Source: JAFCUW01 sp049897565 (lineage in GTDB: Bacteria; Pseudomonadota; Gammaproteobacteria; Burkholderiales; Burkholderiaceae_D). Taken from it: a stretch of DNA of 64,000 nt. Within the stretch, counting starts at the first letter, position 1. Every line of letters starts with the position of its first letter. The stretch is from positions 62,001 to 126,000 of the forward strand of contig NZ_JAFCWM010000005.1 of the NCBI RefSeq assembly GCF_049897565.1, in the 5' to 3' direction. Below the pieces are notes generated by a model. It was not told the DNA's origin and searched no databases. It was given only the letters and a program-made list of their open reading frames with translations. Positions 16,855 to 26,676 of the stretch are shown here, in pieces. The translations under genes and the position numbers were made by a program.

Positions 16855-18631
16855 TTCCGACCCGAAGACCATGCGCGCCCAGGCCGCCCGCGCCACCGGC
16901 CTGCTGCGCCGCGCCGCCTGGCCGGAGCGCCGCCATCTCGGCTGGGCGGTACTGTGGCTGGCACTGGCCGCCCTGCTCGAAGTGCTCGGCCCGATCCTCG
17001 GCAAGGCGCTGATCGACGACCACCTGCTGCCGCGCCACCTCGACTGGCCGCGTATCGCCGCGCTGCTCGGCGGGATGCTGGTCACCGGCTGGATCGCCTC
17101 GTGGCTGCGCTACCTGCAGCTGGTGCGCCTGTCCGGCCTGGCGATGCGCTCGGTGCAGCGCCTGCGCGAATGGGTGTACGGCCACGTGCTGCGCCTGCCG
17201 ATGGCGTTCTTCGACCAGGCCATCACCGGCCAGCTGGTCAGCGGCGTCACCAACGACACCGAAGCGGTCAAGACGCTGTACATCCAGGTGCTGTTCGTGA
17301 TCCTCGACAGCACCATCGTCCTGGTCGGCACACTGGCGGCGATGGCCCTCCTCGACTGGCGCCTGATGCTGATCGTGCTGGCCCTGGTGCCGGCGGTGGT
17401 GCTGATCGTGTGGCTGTACCAGCGCATGTCGGCGCCGGCGGTGACGCGGGCGCGCGCACTGCGCAGCGACATCAACGGCCAGATGGCCGAATCGATCGGC
17501 GGCATGAGCGTGCTGCAGGCGAACAACGCACAGGCGCGCTTTGCCCAGCGCTTCGCCGTCACCAACCAGGCGCACTACACCGCGCGCCTGGCCGAACTGC
17601 GCGCCAACGCGTTGCTGCTGCGTCCCGCGCTCGACCTGCTCAACGTGATCCTGCTGGCGGTGGTCATCTTCAGCTTTGGCCAGCGCGAAATGAGCGCGGT
17701 GGAAGTAGGCGTGCTGTATGCGTTCATCAGCTACATCGCGCGCGTGGTCGAGCCGCTGATCCAGATCACCATGCAATTTAGCGGCCTGCAGCAGGCCGTG
17801 GTGGCAACCGCCCGCGTGGCCGCCCTGCTCGACGAGCCGGGCGCGCCGGAGCACGCCGCCGGCAAGGCGCCGGCCGTGGCGCGGAGCGTGGCCGACGGCG
17901 TGCCGGCAATCCGCGTGCGCGACCTGTCGTTTGAGTACGTGCCGGGACAGACGGTGCTGCATCACCTCAACCTCGACATCGCGCAGGGCGATTTTGTCGG
18001 CATCGTCGGCCATACCGGCAGCGGCAAGTCGACCTTGCTGTCGCTGCTGCTGCGCTACTACAGCACACAGCAAGGCAGCATCGAGATCTGCGGCGAGCCG
18101 CTGGCCGGCATCGACAACGAGCGCTTCCGCGCCGAGGTCGGGCTGGTGCCGCAGGATCCGTTCCTGCTGGCGGCGTCGGCGTTCGAGAATATCGACATGG
18201 GGCGCGGCCTGTCGCAACAGCAGGTCGAGGCGGCGGCGCGCGCGGCCCATGCGCACGAGTTCATCGCAGCGCTCGAGCAGGGCTACGCCACCTCGCTCGG
18301 CGAGAGCGGGTCGCGGCTATCGACCGGGCAAAAGCAGCTGATCGCGATCGCCCGCGCGCTGGCCGGCCAGCCGCGCATTTTGCTGCTCGATGAAGCGACG
18401 TCGAACATCGACAGCCAGACCGAGCAGATCGTGCAGGTGGCGCTGGACGAGCTGCGTGGCCGGGTGACGATCGTCGCGATCGCGCACCGGCTGTCGACGA
18501 TCCGCGACGCTGACCGCATCATCGTGCTCAATCACGGCCGCATCGAGGAAGCCGGCACGCACGAGGCGCTGATGCAGGTCGAGGGCGGCTTGTACCAGCG
18601 CTTGTACCTGCTGCAGCAGCTGGCGGTGTAA
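16844..18631 (+). CDS. mdlB: ABC exporter half-transporter, MdlB-like
   Basis: Protein of 595 residues with an N-terminal exporter membrane domain and a C-terminal ATPase domain: Walker A GHTGSGKST, Walker B ILLLDEATSNID with the canonical catalytic Glu, and a non-canonical signature LSTGQKQL. The intact Glu here and the Asp in the partner, together with the altered signature here, are what is expected of a heterodimer with one active and one degenerate ATP site. Translation is coupled to the upstream gene by an 11-nt overlap. It ends 37 bp from a convergent gene. Confidence 0.85.
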   Translation: MRSDSDPKTMRAQAARATGLLRRAAWPERRHLGWAVLWLALAALLEVLGPILGKALIDDHLLPRHLDWPRIAALLGGMLVTGWIASWLRYLQLVRLSGLAMRSVQRLREWVYGHVLRLPMAFFDQAITGQLVSGVTNDTEAVKTLYIQVLFVILDSTIVLVGTLAAMALLDWRLMLIVLALVPAVVLIVWLYQRMSAPAVTRARALRSDINGQMAESIGGMSVLQANNAQARFAQRFAVTNQAHYTARLAELRANALLLRPALDLLNVILLAVVIFSFGQREMSAVEVGVLYAFISYIARVVEPLIQITMQFSGLQQAVVATARVAALLDEPGAPEHAAGKAPAVARSVADGVPAIRVRDLSFEYVPGQTVLHHLNLDIAQGDFVGIVGHTGSGKSTLLSLLLRYYSTQQGSIEICGEPLAGIDNERFRAEVGLVPQDPFLLAASAFENIDMGRGLSQQQVEAAARAAHAHEFIAALEQGYATSLGESGSRLSTGQKQLIAIARALAGQPRILLLDEATSNIDSQTEQIVQVALDELRGRVTIVAIAHRLSTIRDADRIIVLNHGRIEEAGTHEALMQVEGGLYQRLYLLQQLAV

Positions 18632-18668
18632 GCCACCACAGTTCGCACCACCTTTAAGCAGAGACGGC

Positions 18669-20231
18669 CTAAGCGCGAAACCGGTTCCACGCGTGACCGC
18701 CCGCAAGCGCAGCGATGCCGATCGCAACGTAAGCGAGTACCGACTGCACGGTGGCGGCGCCGTTGAACCCGACGGCGTCGAGCATCGGCACCGTCACCGC
18801 CTGCGAGGCCACGTACAAACCAAACAAGAACAGCGCAAGGAAGGTGCGCGGAGTGCGGCTGCAGCGACCGAGCAGGCTGGCCAGCGCAGCGAGGGCGAAG
18901 ATTCCCGCCGCGACCGCAGCGGCCCGCAGCGGCGCGTGCACGGCGAAGCGCAGCGCAACCACGCCCGTGAACATCCACCCCAGCACGGCCGCCGCGCCGA
19001 ACTGGCGCAGGTAGCGGCGCCGGTCGCCGCCGGCTACCGCGCCGGTCATGTCTTCGACGCCGGCCTGGAAGTCGCGCGTGCTGATGTCGCCGACCAGGAT
19101 GCCCCATCCCGCCACGCAGGCCAATAGCACCGGCCCAAGCAGGCGGACGTCGACCAGCGCCGCGGTGAGCGCCGCCGCCAGCAGCGCGACAATCGCCGAA
19201 GGCGACGCAGCCAGTGTCAGCGCCACGTCGGCCAGCACCTGGCCGCACCAGCGCGGCAGCCGGGCCGAAAGCGCGAACAACGGCTGCACCAGCAGCGCCA
19301 AGGGGCGCAGCCAGCCGTCCAGCAGCGCCAGCGGCGAGCGGCGCTGGCGAGAGCTGGAGAGCTTCACCTTGTCGGGTGAAAAGCGGTGAAATACCAGCAC
19401 CGCCGCCAGCAGCGGCAACGGCGCCAGGAGCGCCGAGGCGAAGCGCATCGCCAGCCCGTTTGCCGTCCACGGCAGCGCCGGCAGCGTCAGCGGGGCAAGC
19501 GCCGGATCGAACGTGGCGCCGCCGCCGAGCGAGGTATGGCGGATGTCGAAATGGCCGGCCAGCGTGGACATCGTGGTCGCCAGACCGGTGAAGTCGCCCA
19601 CCGTCCACAGCGAATCGAGCGAGCCGGAGGTCTCGATGAACGCCATCACCGACAGCTGCGCGATCCATATAAAAAAGAACAGCAGGTCGCCGCCCTTGCC
19701 CATCAGCGGCGCCCAGCTGTCGAACAGGATGGCGCAGCTGGCGGCGAACATAATCGCCGGCAGCAGGATCAGGCAGTAGGTCGACAGGTACAGCAGCGGC
19801 TGGATCGGGCCGTCGCCGCGCAGGGCATGGCACGCCATCATGGTGGCCATCACCGCCAGCACAAGCAGGCCGAGGTAGGAGACGGCGCCGAGCCAGCGGC
19901 CGGCCAGGAACAGCGCGCTCGGCACCGGGGTGGCGCCGATCACGCTGCCGGCGCCGGTGCGGATGTCTTCGGCGATGCGTCCGCGCACGAGGAAGAACCC
20001 GCCCAGCGAGAACAGCATCGACGCCATCGCGGCGCTGCCCAGCGCCAGCGCCGAGCTGGTATAGAGCACCCGTGCACCGTTAATGACTATCAGCGCGTGG
20101 CCGCCGGCCGGATCCTCCAGGATGGCCCAGCTGATGACGATCACCGCCAGCAGCGCGACGACGGTGGACAGGCGACGCATGCGCAGGCGCATTTCGTTCA
20201 GCGCCAGCGTCTTGAGCAGATAGCCGGTCAT
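18669..20231 (-). CDS. ABC-2 type transporter permease
   Basis: Integral membrane protein of about 520 residues with roughly twelve hydrophobic segments and the N-terminal layout of ABC-2 permeases (LALNEMRLRMRR, a first helix, then GARVLYTSSALALGSAAM). The ATG at 20231 overlaps the ATPase stop by 4 nt, which decides the start; a longer frame begins at 20309 inside the ATPase gene. It would form the membrane channel for the ATPase encoded just upstream. The exported substrate is not evident. Confidence 0.8.
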   Translation of the reverse strand: MTGYLLKTLALNEMRLRMRRLSTVVALLAVIVISWAILEDPAGGHALIVINGARVLYTSSALALGSAAMASMLFSLGGFFLVRGRIAEDIRTGAGSVIGATPVPSALFLAGRWLGAVSYLGLLVLAVMATMMACHALRGDGPIQPLLYLSTYCLILLPAIMFAASCAILFDSWAPLMGKGGDLLFFFIWIAQLSVMAFIETSGSLDSLWTVGDFTGLATTMSTLAGHFDIRHTSLGGGATFDPALAPLTLPALPWTANGLAMRFASALLAPLPLLAAVLVFHRFSPDKVKLSSSRQRRSPLALLDGWLRPLALLVQPLFALSARLPRWCGQVLADVALTLAASPSAIVALLAAALTAALVDVRLLGPVLLACVAGWGILVGDISTRDFQAGVEDMTGAVAGGDRRRYLRQFGAAAVLGWMFTGVVALRFAVHAPLRAAAVAAGIFALAALASLLGRCSRTPRTFLALFLFGLYVASQAVTVPMLDAVGFNGAATVQSVLAYVAIGIAALAGGHAWNRFRA

Positions 20232-21094
20232 GCCGCCTCCCGCACCGCGTAGCGCTGCGCCGTCAGCGCTTCCTCCAGCGACGGTTCGGCCAGCAAGGCG
20301 CCGGCGCACGGCGAGCCGGCGTGGGCGATGCGCACGGCCATCGTCTCGCCCAGGCGCTGCGCATGCAGCACGTGGACACTGGCGCGCAAGGCGTCGTAAT
20401 CGGCCGCGCCGACGCTGGCCGACCAGACCTGGCCGCGCGCCTTGGCGAGGATGGCGGCGGGTGTCTCGAACGCCACCAGCTTCCCGGAGCGCATGATCGC
20501 CAGCTGGCCGGCGATACTTTCGACATCGGAGACGATATGGGTCGACATGATCACCAGCTTGTCGAATCCGAGTTCGGACAGCAGGTTGCGAAAGCGCAGG
20601 CGCTCCTCGGGGTCGAGGCCGGCGGTCGGCTCGTCGACGATCAGGATGTCGGGATCGGCCAGCAGCGCCTGGGCGATGCCAAGCCGGCGCCGCATGCCGC
20701 CGGAGAAGGCGGAGGCGGGCCGCTTGGCGTGTTCGTGCAGGTTGACCAGTTCAAGCAGGTGGCGAATCCGGGCCGGGTCGCGCACGCCCTTGAGCGCGGC
20801 GAAGTACTGCATGAATTCGAGCGCCGTCAGGTTCGGGTAGACGCCGAAGTCCTGCGGCAGGTAGCCAAGCCGGCGCCGGATCGCATCGGGGCGGGCGACG
20901 ATGTCGGCGCCCTGGAAGACGATTTCGCCGCTGGTCGGACGCGTCAGCGTGGCGATCATCTGCATCAGCGTGGTCTTGCCGGCGCCATTGTGGCCGATCA
21001 GCCCGACCACGCCGGCACGCAGGCTCAGCGAAACGCCGTCGACTGCGGTGACGTCCTTGCCAAACGTTTTTACGACGTTGCGAATCTCGAGCAT
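20228..21094 (-). CDS. ABC transporter ATP-binding protein
   Basis: Protein of 288 residues with a complete ATPase: Walker A GHNGAGKTT, Q-loop YLPQDFG, signature FSGGMRRR, Walker B ILIVDEPTAGLD and H-loop STH. The FSGGMRRR signature and the DEPTAGLDPEER segment are typical of the drug/natural-product/Na-type (CcmA/NatA) exporters that pair with ABC-2 permeases, and the permease gene follows with a 4-nt overlap. The residues after about 215 form the usual C-terminal regulatory extension. AGGAAC precedes the start. Confidence 0.88.
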   Translation of the reverse strand: MLEIRNVVKTFGKDVTAVDGVSLSLRAGVVGLIGHNGAGKTTLMQMIATLTRPTSGEIVFQGADIVARPDAIRRRLGYLPQDFGVYPNLTALEFMQYFAALKGVRDPARIRHLLELVNLHEHAKRPASAFSGGMRRRLGIAQALLADPDILIVDEPTAGLDPEERLRFRNLLSELGFDKLVIMSTHIVSDVESIAGQLAIMRSGKLVAFETPAAILAKARGQVWSASVGAADYDALRASVHVLHAQRLGETMAVRIAHAGSPCAGALLAEPSLEEALTAQRYAVREAA

Positions 21095-21351
21095 GGGGTG
21101 TTCCTGGCTTGTTGTTATGCCGGAGTGTAGGCCTTGCCTTGCGCCGGTTTGTCGCCTTTGCGACAGGAGGTCAAATCGGCAGCACAGGATGCCGGCGATT
21201 GCCCTTGCATGTGGCTGGCGCGTCGGTAGTTCGTAGTTTTTTAAACAATCCCGCCTAAAATTTGGTTTTTCCCATCTGCAACAAGAATATAATTACTTTA
21301 GCGTCCAAAAAAGAATAGGACCGTCGAAAATGGCATTCAATAAGGGGGACG

Positions 21352-23436
21352 ATGTTGGCTGACTTGATCCGGAAAAGGCACCGCTGCGGCAAGGCCGCGC
21401 TGCTGCTGTCGCTATCGTTGGCCGCTGGCCTGGCGCCGGCCCAGTCACAGGCGGACCTCGACCAGCGATTTGCCGCCATCCGCGAAGTGAACCGCTACGT
21501 GCCGCACGAAGCGCTGCGGATGCTGATCAAGCTCGAACCGCAAGGGCGCGCCGCCGTCCCCGCCACCAAAGCCGAATTCCTCAACCAGCTTAGCCAGGCC
21601 ACGCTCAGCGTCGGCGGCAAGGCGCCCGCGCTGGCGCTGGCCGAGGAGCTCATCGCCCTGGGCAAACAGCACAAGGACAACGCCATCCTGGCCAAGGGCA
21701 TGCTGGCGCGCGCCTACGTGCTGATCGCGATGAACGAACTGCGCGCGTCGCACCTGGCCGCGTGGGAAGCCGAAAAGCTGGCCAACACCACCGGCGACAT
21801 GGTGCTGCGGATCACCGCCACCATCACCTCCGGCCACTCGCATGAAGAGGAAGGCAATTTCCCCGAGGCGCTGATCAAGCTGCAGTGGGCCGCCGCCCTG
21901 GCGCGCCAGTACGCGCACCCGATCGAAACGGTGATGGCACTGAACGCGCTGGCGGTGCTGTACACGTCGATGAAAGAATACGAGAAGGGCTTCGAAGCGC
22001 TCGACGAAGCGCTGCCAGTGGCGGCGCAGACTAACTCGCCGGGCCGCATCGCGACGCTGAAGAAGACCGAATCGGCGCTGGCGATCGAGACGAACCAGCC
22101 CAAGCGCGCGCTGGCCGCGCTGCTGGCCGGCCTCGAACTGGAACGCAAGATCGGCGCCAACAAGATGATCGCGATCTCGCTGGTGAACCTGGCCGACAGC
22201 TACCTGAAGGAGCACGACTGGGCGCGCACGATCAGCTATTCGAACCAGGCGATCGAGGCGGCGCGCCCGCTCAACGAGGAGTCGATCGAGGCGACCGCGC
22301 GCGTCAATCTCGGCCAGGCCTACCTGGGCATGAACCGGCTGGCCGACGGCAAGCGCAGCTTCGAGGCCGGGCTGGCGGTGTTTGAAAAATCGGGCAATAA
22401 GCCGAGGCTGCAGATCGTGATGATGGAATATGGCGAGGCGCTGGAGCGCGCCGGCGACATGGCCGGCGCCGTAAAAGCCTACCATCGCGAGCGCACCATC
22501 TCCGACGAACTGTTCGAAGTGCGGCGCCAGAAGGCCGTGCTGGAACTGCAGGGCAAATACGAAGCGGACAAGAAGGAACGCCAGATCGACCTGCTGCGGC
22601 GCGAGAACGAAATGAAGTCGGTGGAGATCGACAACCGCCGTTTGCAGCAGCGCGTATGGTGGCTGCTGGCGGTGGTGTTCGCGCTGGCGTCGGCGATTGT
22701 CGGCATCCTGTACCGCAAGGTGCGGCAGGCGAATGCGCGGCTGAAGGTGAAGAACCACGAGCTCAAGCAGCAAAGCTCGCGCGACCCGCTGACGTCGCTG
22801 TACAACCGGCGCCACTTCCACGAATTCATGCGCACCAACGCGCCGGTCGAAAAGCGCGGCGCGGCGCCGGCCGAGGAGATCGTCGGCGCGCTGTTCCTGC
22901 TCGACGTCGACCACTTCAAGCACGTCAACGACACGTATGGGCATGCGGGCGGCGACGCGGTGCTGACGATGATCTCGGAGAACCTGCGCTTGATCCTGCG
23001 CGAGACCGACATGATCGTGCGCTGGGGTGGCGAAGAGTTCCTCGCCTTCCTGCCGGCGATACCGCGCAACGGCGTCGACAAGATCGCGCGGCGCCTGCTG
23101 GCCGGCATATCGGCGCAGACGATCGAGTACCACGGCCACCGGATTTCGGTCAACGTATCGATCGGCTTCGCGCCGTTTCCGCTGTCGCCGGGCGAGCAGC
23201 CGCTGCCGTGGGAACGCGCGGTCAACCTGGTCGACATGGCGCTGTACATGGCCAAGGGCCACGGCCGCAATCGCGCCTACGGCGTGCGCGGCTTCGACAA
23301 GTTCGGCGAGACGTCGATGGAGCAGATCGAGCAGGACCTCGAGCGCGCCTGGCGCGAAGGCTTCGTCGACATGTCGGTAGTGCTGGGCGAATGGCCGCAG
23401 GCGGTGGCGGCGCCGGCCGCAGCGGCCAACGCCTGA
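21352..23436 (+). CDS. TPR-containing diguanylate cyclase (GGDEF)
   Basis: Protein of 694 residues. A signal peptide or first membrane segment is followed by about 350 residues of helical tetratricopeptide-like repeats (periplasmic), a coiled segment, one transmembrane helix at about 432-450 (VWWLLAVVFALASAIVGIL), and a cytoplasmic GGDEF domain. The active-site motif GGEEF is at 559-563, and the inhibitory site RETD lies five residues before it, so an active, product-inhibited cyclase is expected. It would make cyclic di-GMP in response to a ligand or partner bound by the TPRs. A strong AGGGGG site precedes ATG 21352. It is a stand-alone gene. Confidence 0.88.
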   Translation: MLADLIRKRHRCGKAALLLSLSLAAGLAPAQSQADLDQRFAAIREVNRYVPHEALRMLIKLEPQGRAAVPATKAEFLNQLSQATLSVGGKAPALALAEELIALGKQHKDNAILAKGMLARAYVLIAMNELRASHLAAWEAEKLANTTGDMVLRITATITSGHSHEEEGNFPEALIKLQWAAALARQYAHPIETVMALNALAVLYTSMKEYEKGFEALDEALPVAAQTNSPGRIATLKKTESALAIETNQPKRALAALLAGLELERKIGANKMIAISLVNLADSYLKEHDWARTISYSNQAIEAARPLNEESIEATARVNLGQAYLGMNRLADGKRSFEAGLAVFEKSGNKPRLQIVMMEYGEALERAGDMAGAVKAYHRERTISDELFEVRRQKAVLELQGKYEADKKERQIDLLRRENEMKSVEIDNRRLQQRVWWLLAVVFALASAIVGILYRKVRQANARLKVKNHELKQQSSRDPLTSLYNRRHFHEFMRTNAPVEKRGAAPAEEIVGALFLLDVDHFKHVNDTYGHAGGDAVLTMISENLRLILRETDMIVRWGGEEFLAFLPAIPRNGVDKIARRLLAGISAQTIEYHGHRISVNVSIGFAPFPLSPGEQPLPWERAVNLVDMALYMAKGHGRNRAYGVRGFDKFGETSMEQIEQDLERAWREGFVDMSVVLGEWPQAVAAPAAAANA

Positions 23437-23456
23437 GCCGCACTGCTCAAATTGCT

Positions 23457-23508
23457 GGGGTCAGGTCTGACATCCGGACAAAACGCTGGGGTCAGGTCTG
23501 ACATCCGG
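23457..23508. repeat. Tandem REP-like repeat (family B)
   Basis: Two direct copies of GGGGTCAGGTCTGACATCCG (23457-23480 and 23488-23508) lie between the convergent ends of the GGDEF gene and the small lipoprotein gene. The core shares GGGGTCAG with the family A elements at 11.6 and 38.6 kb, but the rest differs. Confidence 0.7.
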
Positions 23509-23514
23509 CGCTAA

Positions 23515-23859
23515 TTATTTCTTGGCCGCTTCCTGGATCTTTTCGCCGGCGCGCTCGACTTTCTTGCCCACTTCTTCGGTCGCCTTGTCGAGGCCCTTGC
23601 TGGCGTCGGCCGCGGCGTCGGCAGTTGCGTCGGCGATCTTGTCCTTGGTCTGGCTGGCCGAATCGGCGACTTGCCTGGCGGCCGCATTAGCGCGGTCGAG
23701 CTTGTCCTGGATGTCGCGCGCGACCTTGTCGCCGGCATTGTCGACCGCCTGGCCAGCCTTCTGCGCTGGCCCCATCGCCTCGTCGCGCTTGCCGCAACCG
23801 GCAACACCGGCAACCAGCAATACCGACAATACCGTACTGACTATTGAACTTGCTCGCAT
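23515..23859 (-). CDS. Small lipoprotein with long helical tail
   Basis: Protein of 114 residues with a signal peptide and lipobox VAGC, so it should be lipid-anchored. The mature part is almost entirely Ala/Lys/Asp/Glu-rich and predicted helical, with repeated units of the type DKVARDIQDKLDRA and DKIADATADAA, reminiscent of late-embryogenesis-abundant-like or YtxH-like apolipophorin-type repeats. I chose ATG 23859 because AGGAA lies 7 nt upstream, in preference to a longer frame to 23895. Function is unknown; such proteins are usually envelope stress or structural proteins. Confidence 0.75.
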   Translation of the reverse strand: MRASSIVSTVLSVLLVAGVAGCGKRDEAMGPAQKAGQAVDNAGDKVARDIQDKLDRANAAARQVADSASQTKDKIADATADAAADASKGLDKATEEVGKKVERAGEKIQEAAKK

Positions 23860-23979
23860 GATATTTCCTGTGTGGGTTTTGTTGCTTATAAGCATAACAG
23901 CAGCGATCAGATAGCGGTTGACAGTTGTGGTGCTAATCCCGAGAATGGCACGACCGTTCTATTTTCCGAAAGCGATGCC

Positions 23980-26196
23980 ATGACCGAACAAGCCACGACC
24001 GCGTACCGAATCTGCCCCTTCTGCGAGGCCTGTTGCGGGCTCGAAGTCGATGTCGAACAACGGCGCGTGGTGCGCATCCGCGGCGACGCGCGCGATGTCT
24101 TCTCAAACGGCTTCCTGTGCCCGAAGGCGATCGGCCTGAAAGACCTGCACGACGATCCGGACCGCTTGCGCACGCCGCTGATCAAGCGCGACGGCCGCTT
24201 CGTCGAAGCCAGCTGGGACGAGGCGTACGCCGAGATCGAGCGGCGCCTGCCGCCCATTATCGCCGCCGGCGGCGCCAACGCGGTCGCCACCGTGCTGGGC
24301 AACCCGACCTCGCACAAAATGAGCCTGATGCTGTACTTCCCGCGCCTGGCCCGCGCGCTCGGCACGCGCAACATGTTCTCCGCTTCCAGCGTGGACCAGG
24401 TGCCGAAGATGCTGTCGGTCGGGCTGATGTTCGGCAGCTGGCTGTCGGTGCCGGTGCCCGATATCGAGCGCAGCGACTTTTTGCTCATCATCGGCGCGAA
24501 CCCGATGGTGTCGAACGGCAGCCTGTGGACGGTGCCTGACTTTCGCGGCAAGGCCAAGGCGCTGCGCGGGCGCGGCGGCAAGATCGTCGTGATCGACCCG
24601 CGCCGCACCGAGACCGCCGACGTCGCCGACGCCCACCACTTCATCCGGCCAGGTTCAGACGTATTCTTCCTGCTCGGGATCGCCCACGCGCTGTTCGACG
24701 AGCAGCTGGTGCGCCTCGGCCGCCTGGCCGACCACGTGGTCGGCTTCGAGCAGCTGGAGCCGGCATTCGCGCCCTACTCGCCCGAACGCGTGGCCGAACG
24801 CTGCGCCATCCCCGCCACGGTAATTCGCGCGCTCGCCCGCACGCTCGCCACCACCCCGCGCGCCGCCGTCTATGGCCGCATCGGCACCTGCACCCAGCAG
24901 TTCGGCACGCTCACCTCTTGGCTGATCGATGTCGTCAACGTCCTTACCGGCCACCTCGACGAGGAAGGCGGCGCGATGTTCCCTAAGGCGGCGGCATTCG
25001 CAGCCAACACCCGCGGCAAACCGGGCGCCGGCCGCGGCGTGGTCACCGGCCGCTTCGCGTCGCGCGTGTCGGGCGCGCCGGAAGTGGCCGGCGAACTGCC
25101 GATCACCTGCCTGGCCGAGGAAATCGATACGCCAGGCCCTGGCCAAATCCGCGCGCTGATCAGCATCGCCGGCAATCCGGTGCTATCGAGCCCGAACGGC
25201 CCGCGCCTGGCGGCCGCGCTCGACCAGCTCGACTTCATGGTCAGCCTCGACATCTACCTCAACGAAACATCGCGCCACGCCGACGTCATCCTGCCCAGCC
25301 CCTCGCCGCTGGAGGATTCGCACTACGACGTCAGCTTTACCCAGTTCTCGCACCGCAATCACGCGCGCTACAGCGCGCCGGTTCTGCCGCGCGCCGACGG
25401 CCAGCCCGACGAGTGGGAGAGCTTGCTGCGCATCGCCGCCATCGCCAAGGGCCTGGGCGAGCGCGCCGACATCGACGCCATCGAGGACGCGGCGCTGGAA
25501 GAGGACCTGCAGCGCTCCGCCGGCGATAGCGCCGCGCAGATCATGGCGGCGCTTGCGCCTTTGCGCGGCGCCGAACGGATGCTGGATCTGGCGCTGCGCA
25601 CCGGCCCGTACGGCGACCAGTTCGGCCGCAACCCGGGCGGCTTGACGCTGGCGGCGATTCAGGCCGCGCCTTCGGGCATCGACCTGGGGCCGATGACGGC
25701 GCGCGTGCCCGAAGTGCTGCGCACGCCGTCCGGAAAAATCGAACTGGCGCCGCAGGCGCTGCTGGGCGACCTCGCGCGCGTTAGCGCCGACCTGGCCGCG
25801 CCGGCGCCCGACATGGTCATCATCGGCCGCCGCCAGCTGCGCTCGAACAACAGCTGGATGCACAACCTGCCGGTGCTGGCCAAGGGCGCCTTCCGCTGCA
25901 CCGCGCTGGTTCATCCGGTCGATGCCCTCAGGCTCGGTCTCACCGATGGCGGCATGGCGGCGATCAGCAACGGCACGCGCCGCATCGAAGCGCAGGTCGA
26001 AGTCAGCGCCGAGATGATGCCGGGCGTGGTCAGCCTGCCGCACGGCTGGGGCCACAGCCTGCCGGGCGTGCGCCTGAACGTCGCCGCCGAGCGCCCCGGC
26101 GCAAACCTGAACGCACTGCTCGACGAGAAGCTGCGCGATCCGCTGTCCGGCAACGCGGTGCTGTCGGGCGTGCCGGTGCAGCTCTCGCCGCTTTAA
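23980..26196 (+). CDS. Molybdopterin-dependent oxidoreductase with N-terminal 4Fe-4S site
   Basis: Protein of 738 residues of the DMSO-reductase superfamily. The N-terminal cluster motif uses Cys12, Cys15, Cys19 and Cys47 (CPFCEACC...LCPKA). Domains for bis-MGD cofactor binding follow (GNPTSHK, IIGANPMVSNGS, VIDPRRTETA, SIAGNPVLS, DVILPSPSPLEDSHYD). The C-terminal molybdopterin dinucleotide-binding domain includes RRQLRSNNSWMHN. No signal or Tat motif is seen, so it is probably cytoplasmic, like formate-dehydrogenase-alpha or assimilatory-nitrate-reductase-like enzymes. I chose ATG 23980, which places the cluster at the N-terminus; a longer frame starts at 23872. No partner subunit is adjacent, so substrate and electron partner are unknown. 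Confidence 0.85.
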   Translation: MTEQATTAYRICPFCEACCGLEVDVEQRRVVRIRGDARDVFSNGFLCPKAIGLKDLHDDPDRLRTPLIKRDGRFVEASWDEAYAEIERRLPPIIAAGGANAVATVLGNPTSHKMSLMLYFPRLARALGTRNMFSASSVDQVPKMLSVGLMFGSWLSVPVPDIERSDFLLIIGANPMVSNGSLWTVPDFRGKAKALRGRGGKIVVIDPRRTETADVADAHHFIRPGSDVFFLLGIAHALFDEQLVRLGRLADHVVGFEQLEPAFAPYSPERVAERCAIPATVIRALARTLATTPRAAVYGRIGTCTQQFGTLTSWLIDVVNVLTGHLDEEGGAMFPKAAAFAANTRGKPGAGRGVVTGRFASRVSGAPEVAGELPITCLAEEIDTPGPGQIRALISIAGNPVLSSPNGPRLAAALDQLDFMVSLDIYLNETSRHADVILPSPSPLEDSHYDVSFTQFSHRNHARYSAPVLPRADGQPDEWESLLRIAAIAKGLGERADIDAIEDAALEEDLQRSAGDSAAQIMAALAPLRGAERMLDLALRTGPYGDQFGRNPGGLTLAAIQAAPSGIDLGPMTARVPEVLRTPSGKIELAPQALLGDLARVSADLAAPAPDMVIIGRRQLRSNNSWMHNLPVLAKGAFRCTALVHPVDALRLGLTDGGMAAISNGTRRIEAQVEVSAEMMPGVVSLPHGWGHSLPGVRLNVAAERPGANLNALLDEKLRDPLSGNAVLSGVPVQLSPL

Positions 26197-26277
26197 AACG
26201 CGCAGCATTGAGCGCGCGCATCACCGCGCGTTCAACCATCTTGCCATGCGTATCAATGCAGCGATACAGTGAGTCAC

Positions 26278-26676
26278 ATGCAATTCGAAATCACCCCCGC
26301 CGCCCCGACCCCGATCTATCGTCAGATCGTCGAACAGGTCCATCGCATGGTCGCCAGCGCGCAGCTGCGGCCCGGCGACTACCTGCCGTCGGTACGCGCC
26401 GAGGCCCTGCATCACGCGATCAACCCGATGACGGTCAGTAAAGCCTACAGCCTGCTCGAAACCGAAGGCCTGGTAGTGCGCGTGCGCGGCCTGGGCATGG
26501 TCATCGCCGAGCGCGGCAAGTCCGGCAAATCCGAAAAAAGCGCCATGCTGCGGCCAGCGCTCGACGCCGCCGCCAGCATGGCGCGCCAGCTAGGCATGTC
26601 GAATGACGACGCCCTCGCGCTGTTCCAATCCTGTCTCAACCAGTCGTCCCCCAACGACGACAATGAAATCGACTGA
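26278..26676 (+). CDS. GntR-family transcriptional regulator, YtrA type
   Basis: Short regulator of about 132 residues: a GntR winged helix (PIYRQIVEQVHRMVASAQL, PGDYLPSVRAEA, MTVSKAYSLLETEGLV) followed by only about 50 residues, the size of the YtrA subfamily that controls neighbouring ABC transporters. A GTG at 26269 is in frame 9 nt upstream; ATG 26278 has GTGAG upstream. The 3' end overlaps the ABC ATPase gene by 14 nt. It probably represses its own operon. Confidence 0.85.
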   Translation: MQFEITPAAPTPIYRQIVEQVHRMVASAQLRPGDYLPSVRAEALHHAINPMTVSKAYSLLETEGLVVRVRGLGMVIAERGKSGKSEKSAMLRPALDAAASMARQLGMSNDDALALFQSCLNQSSPNDDNEID

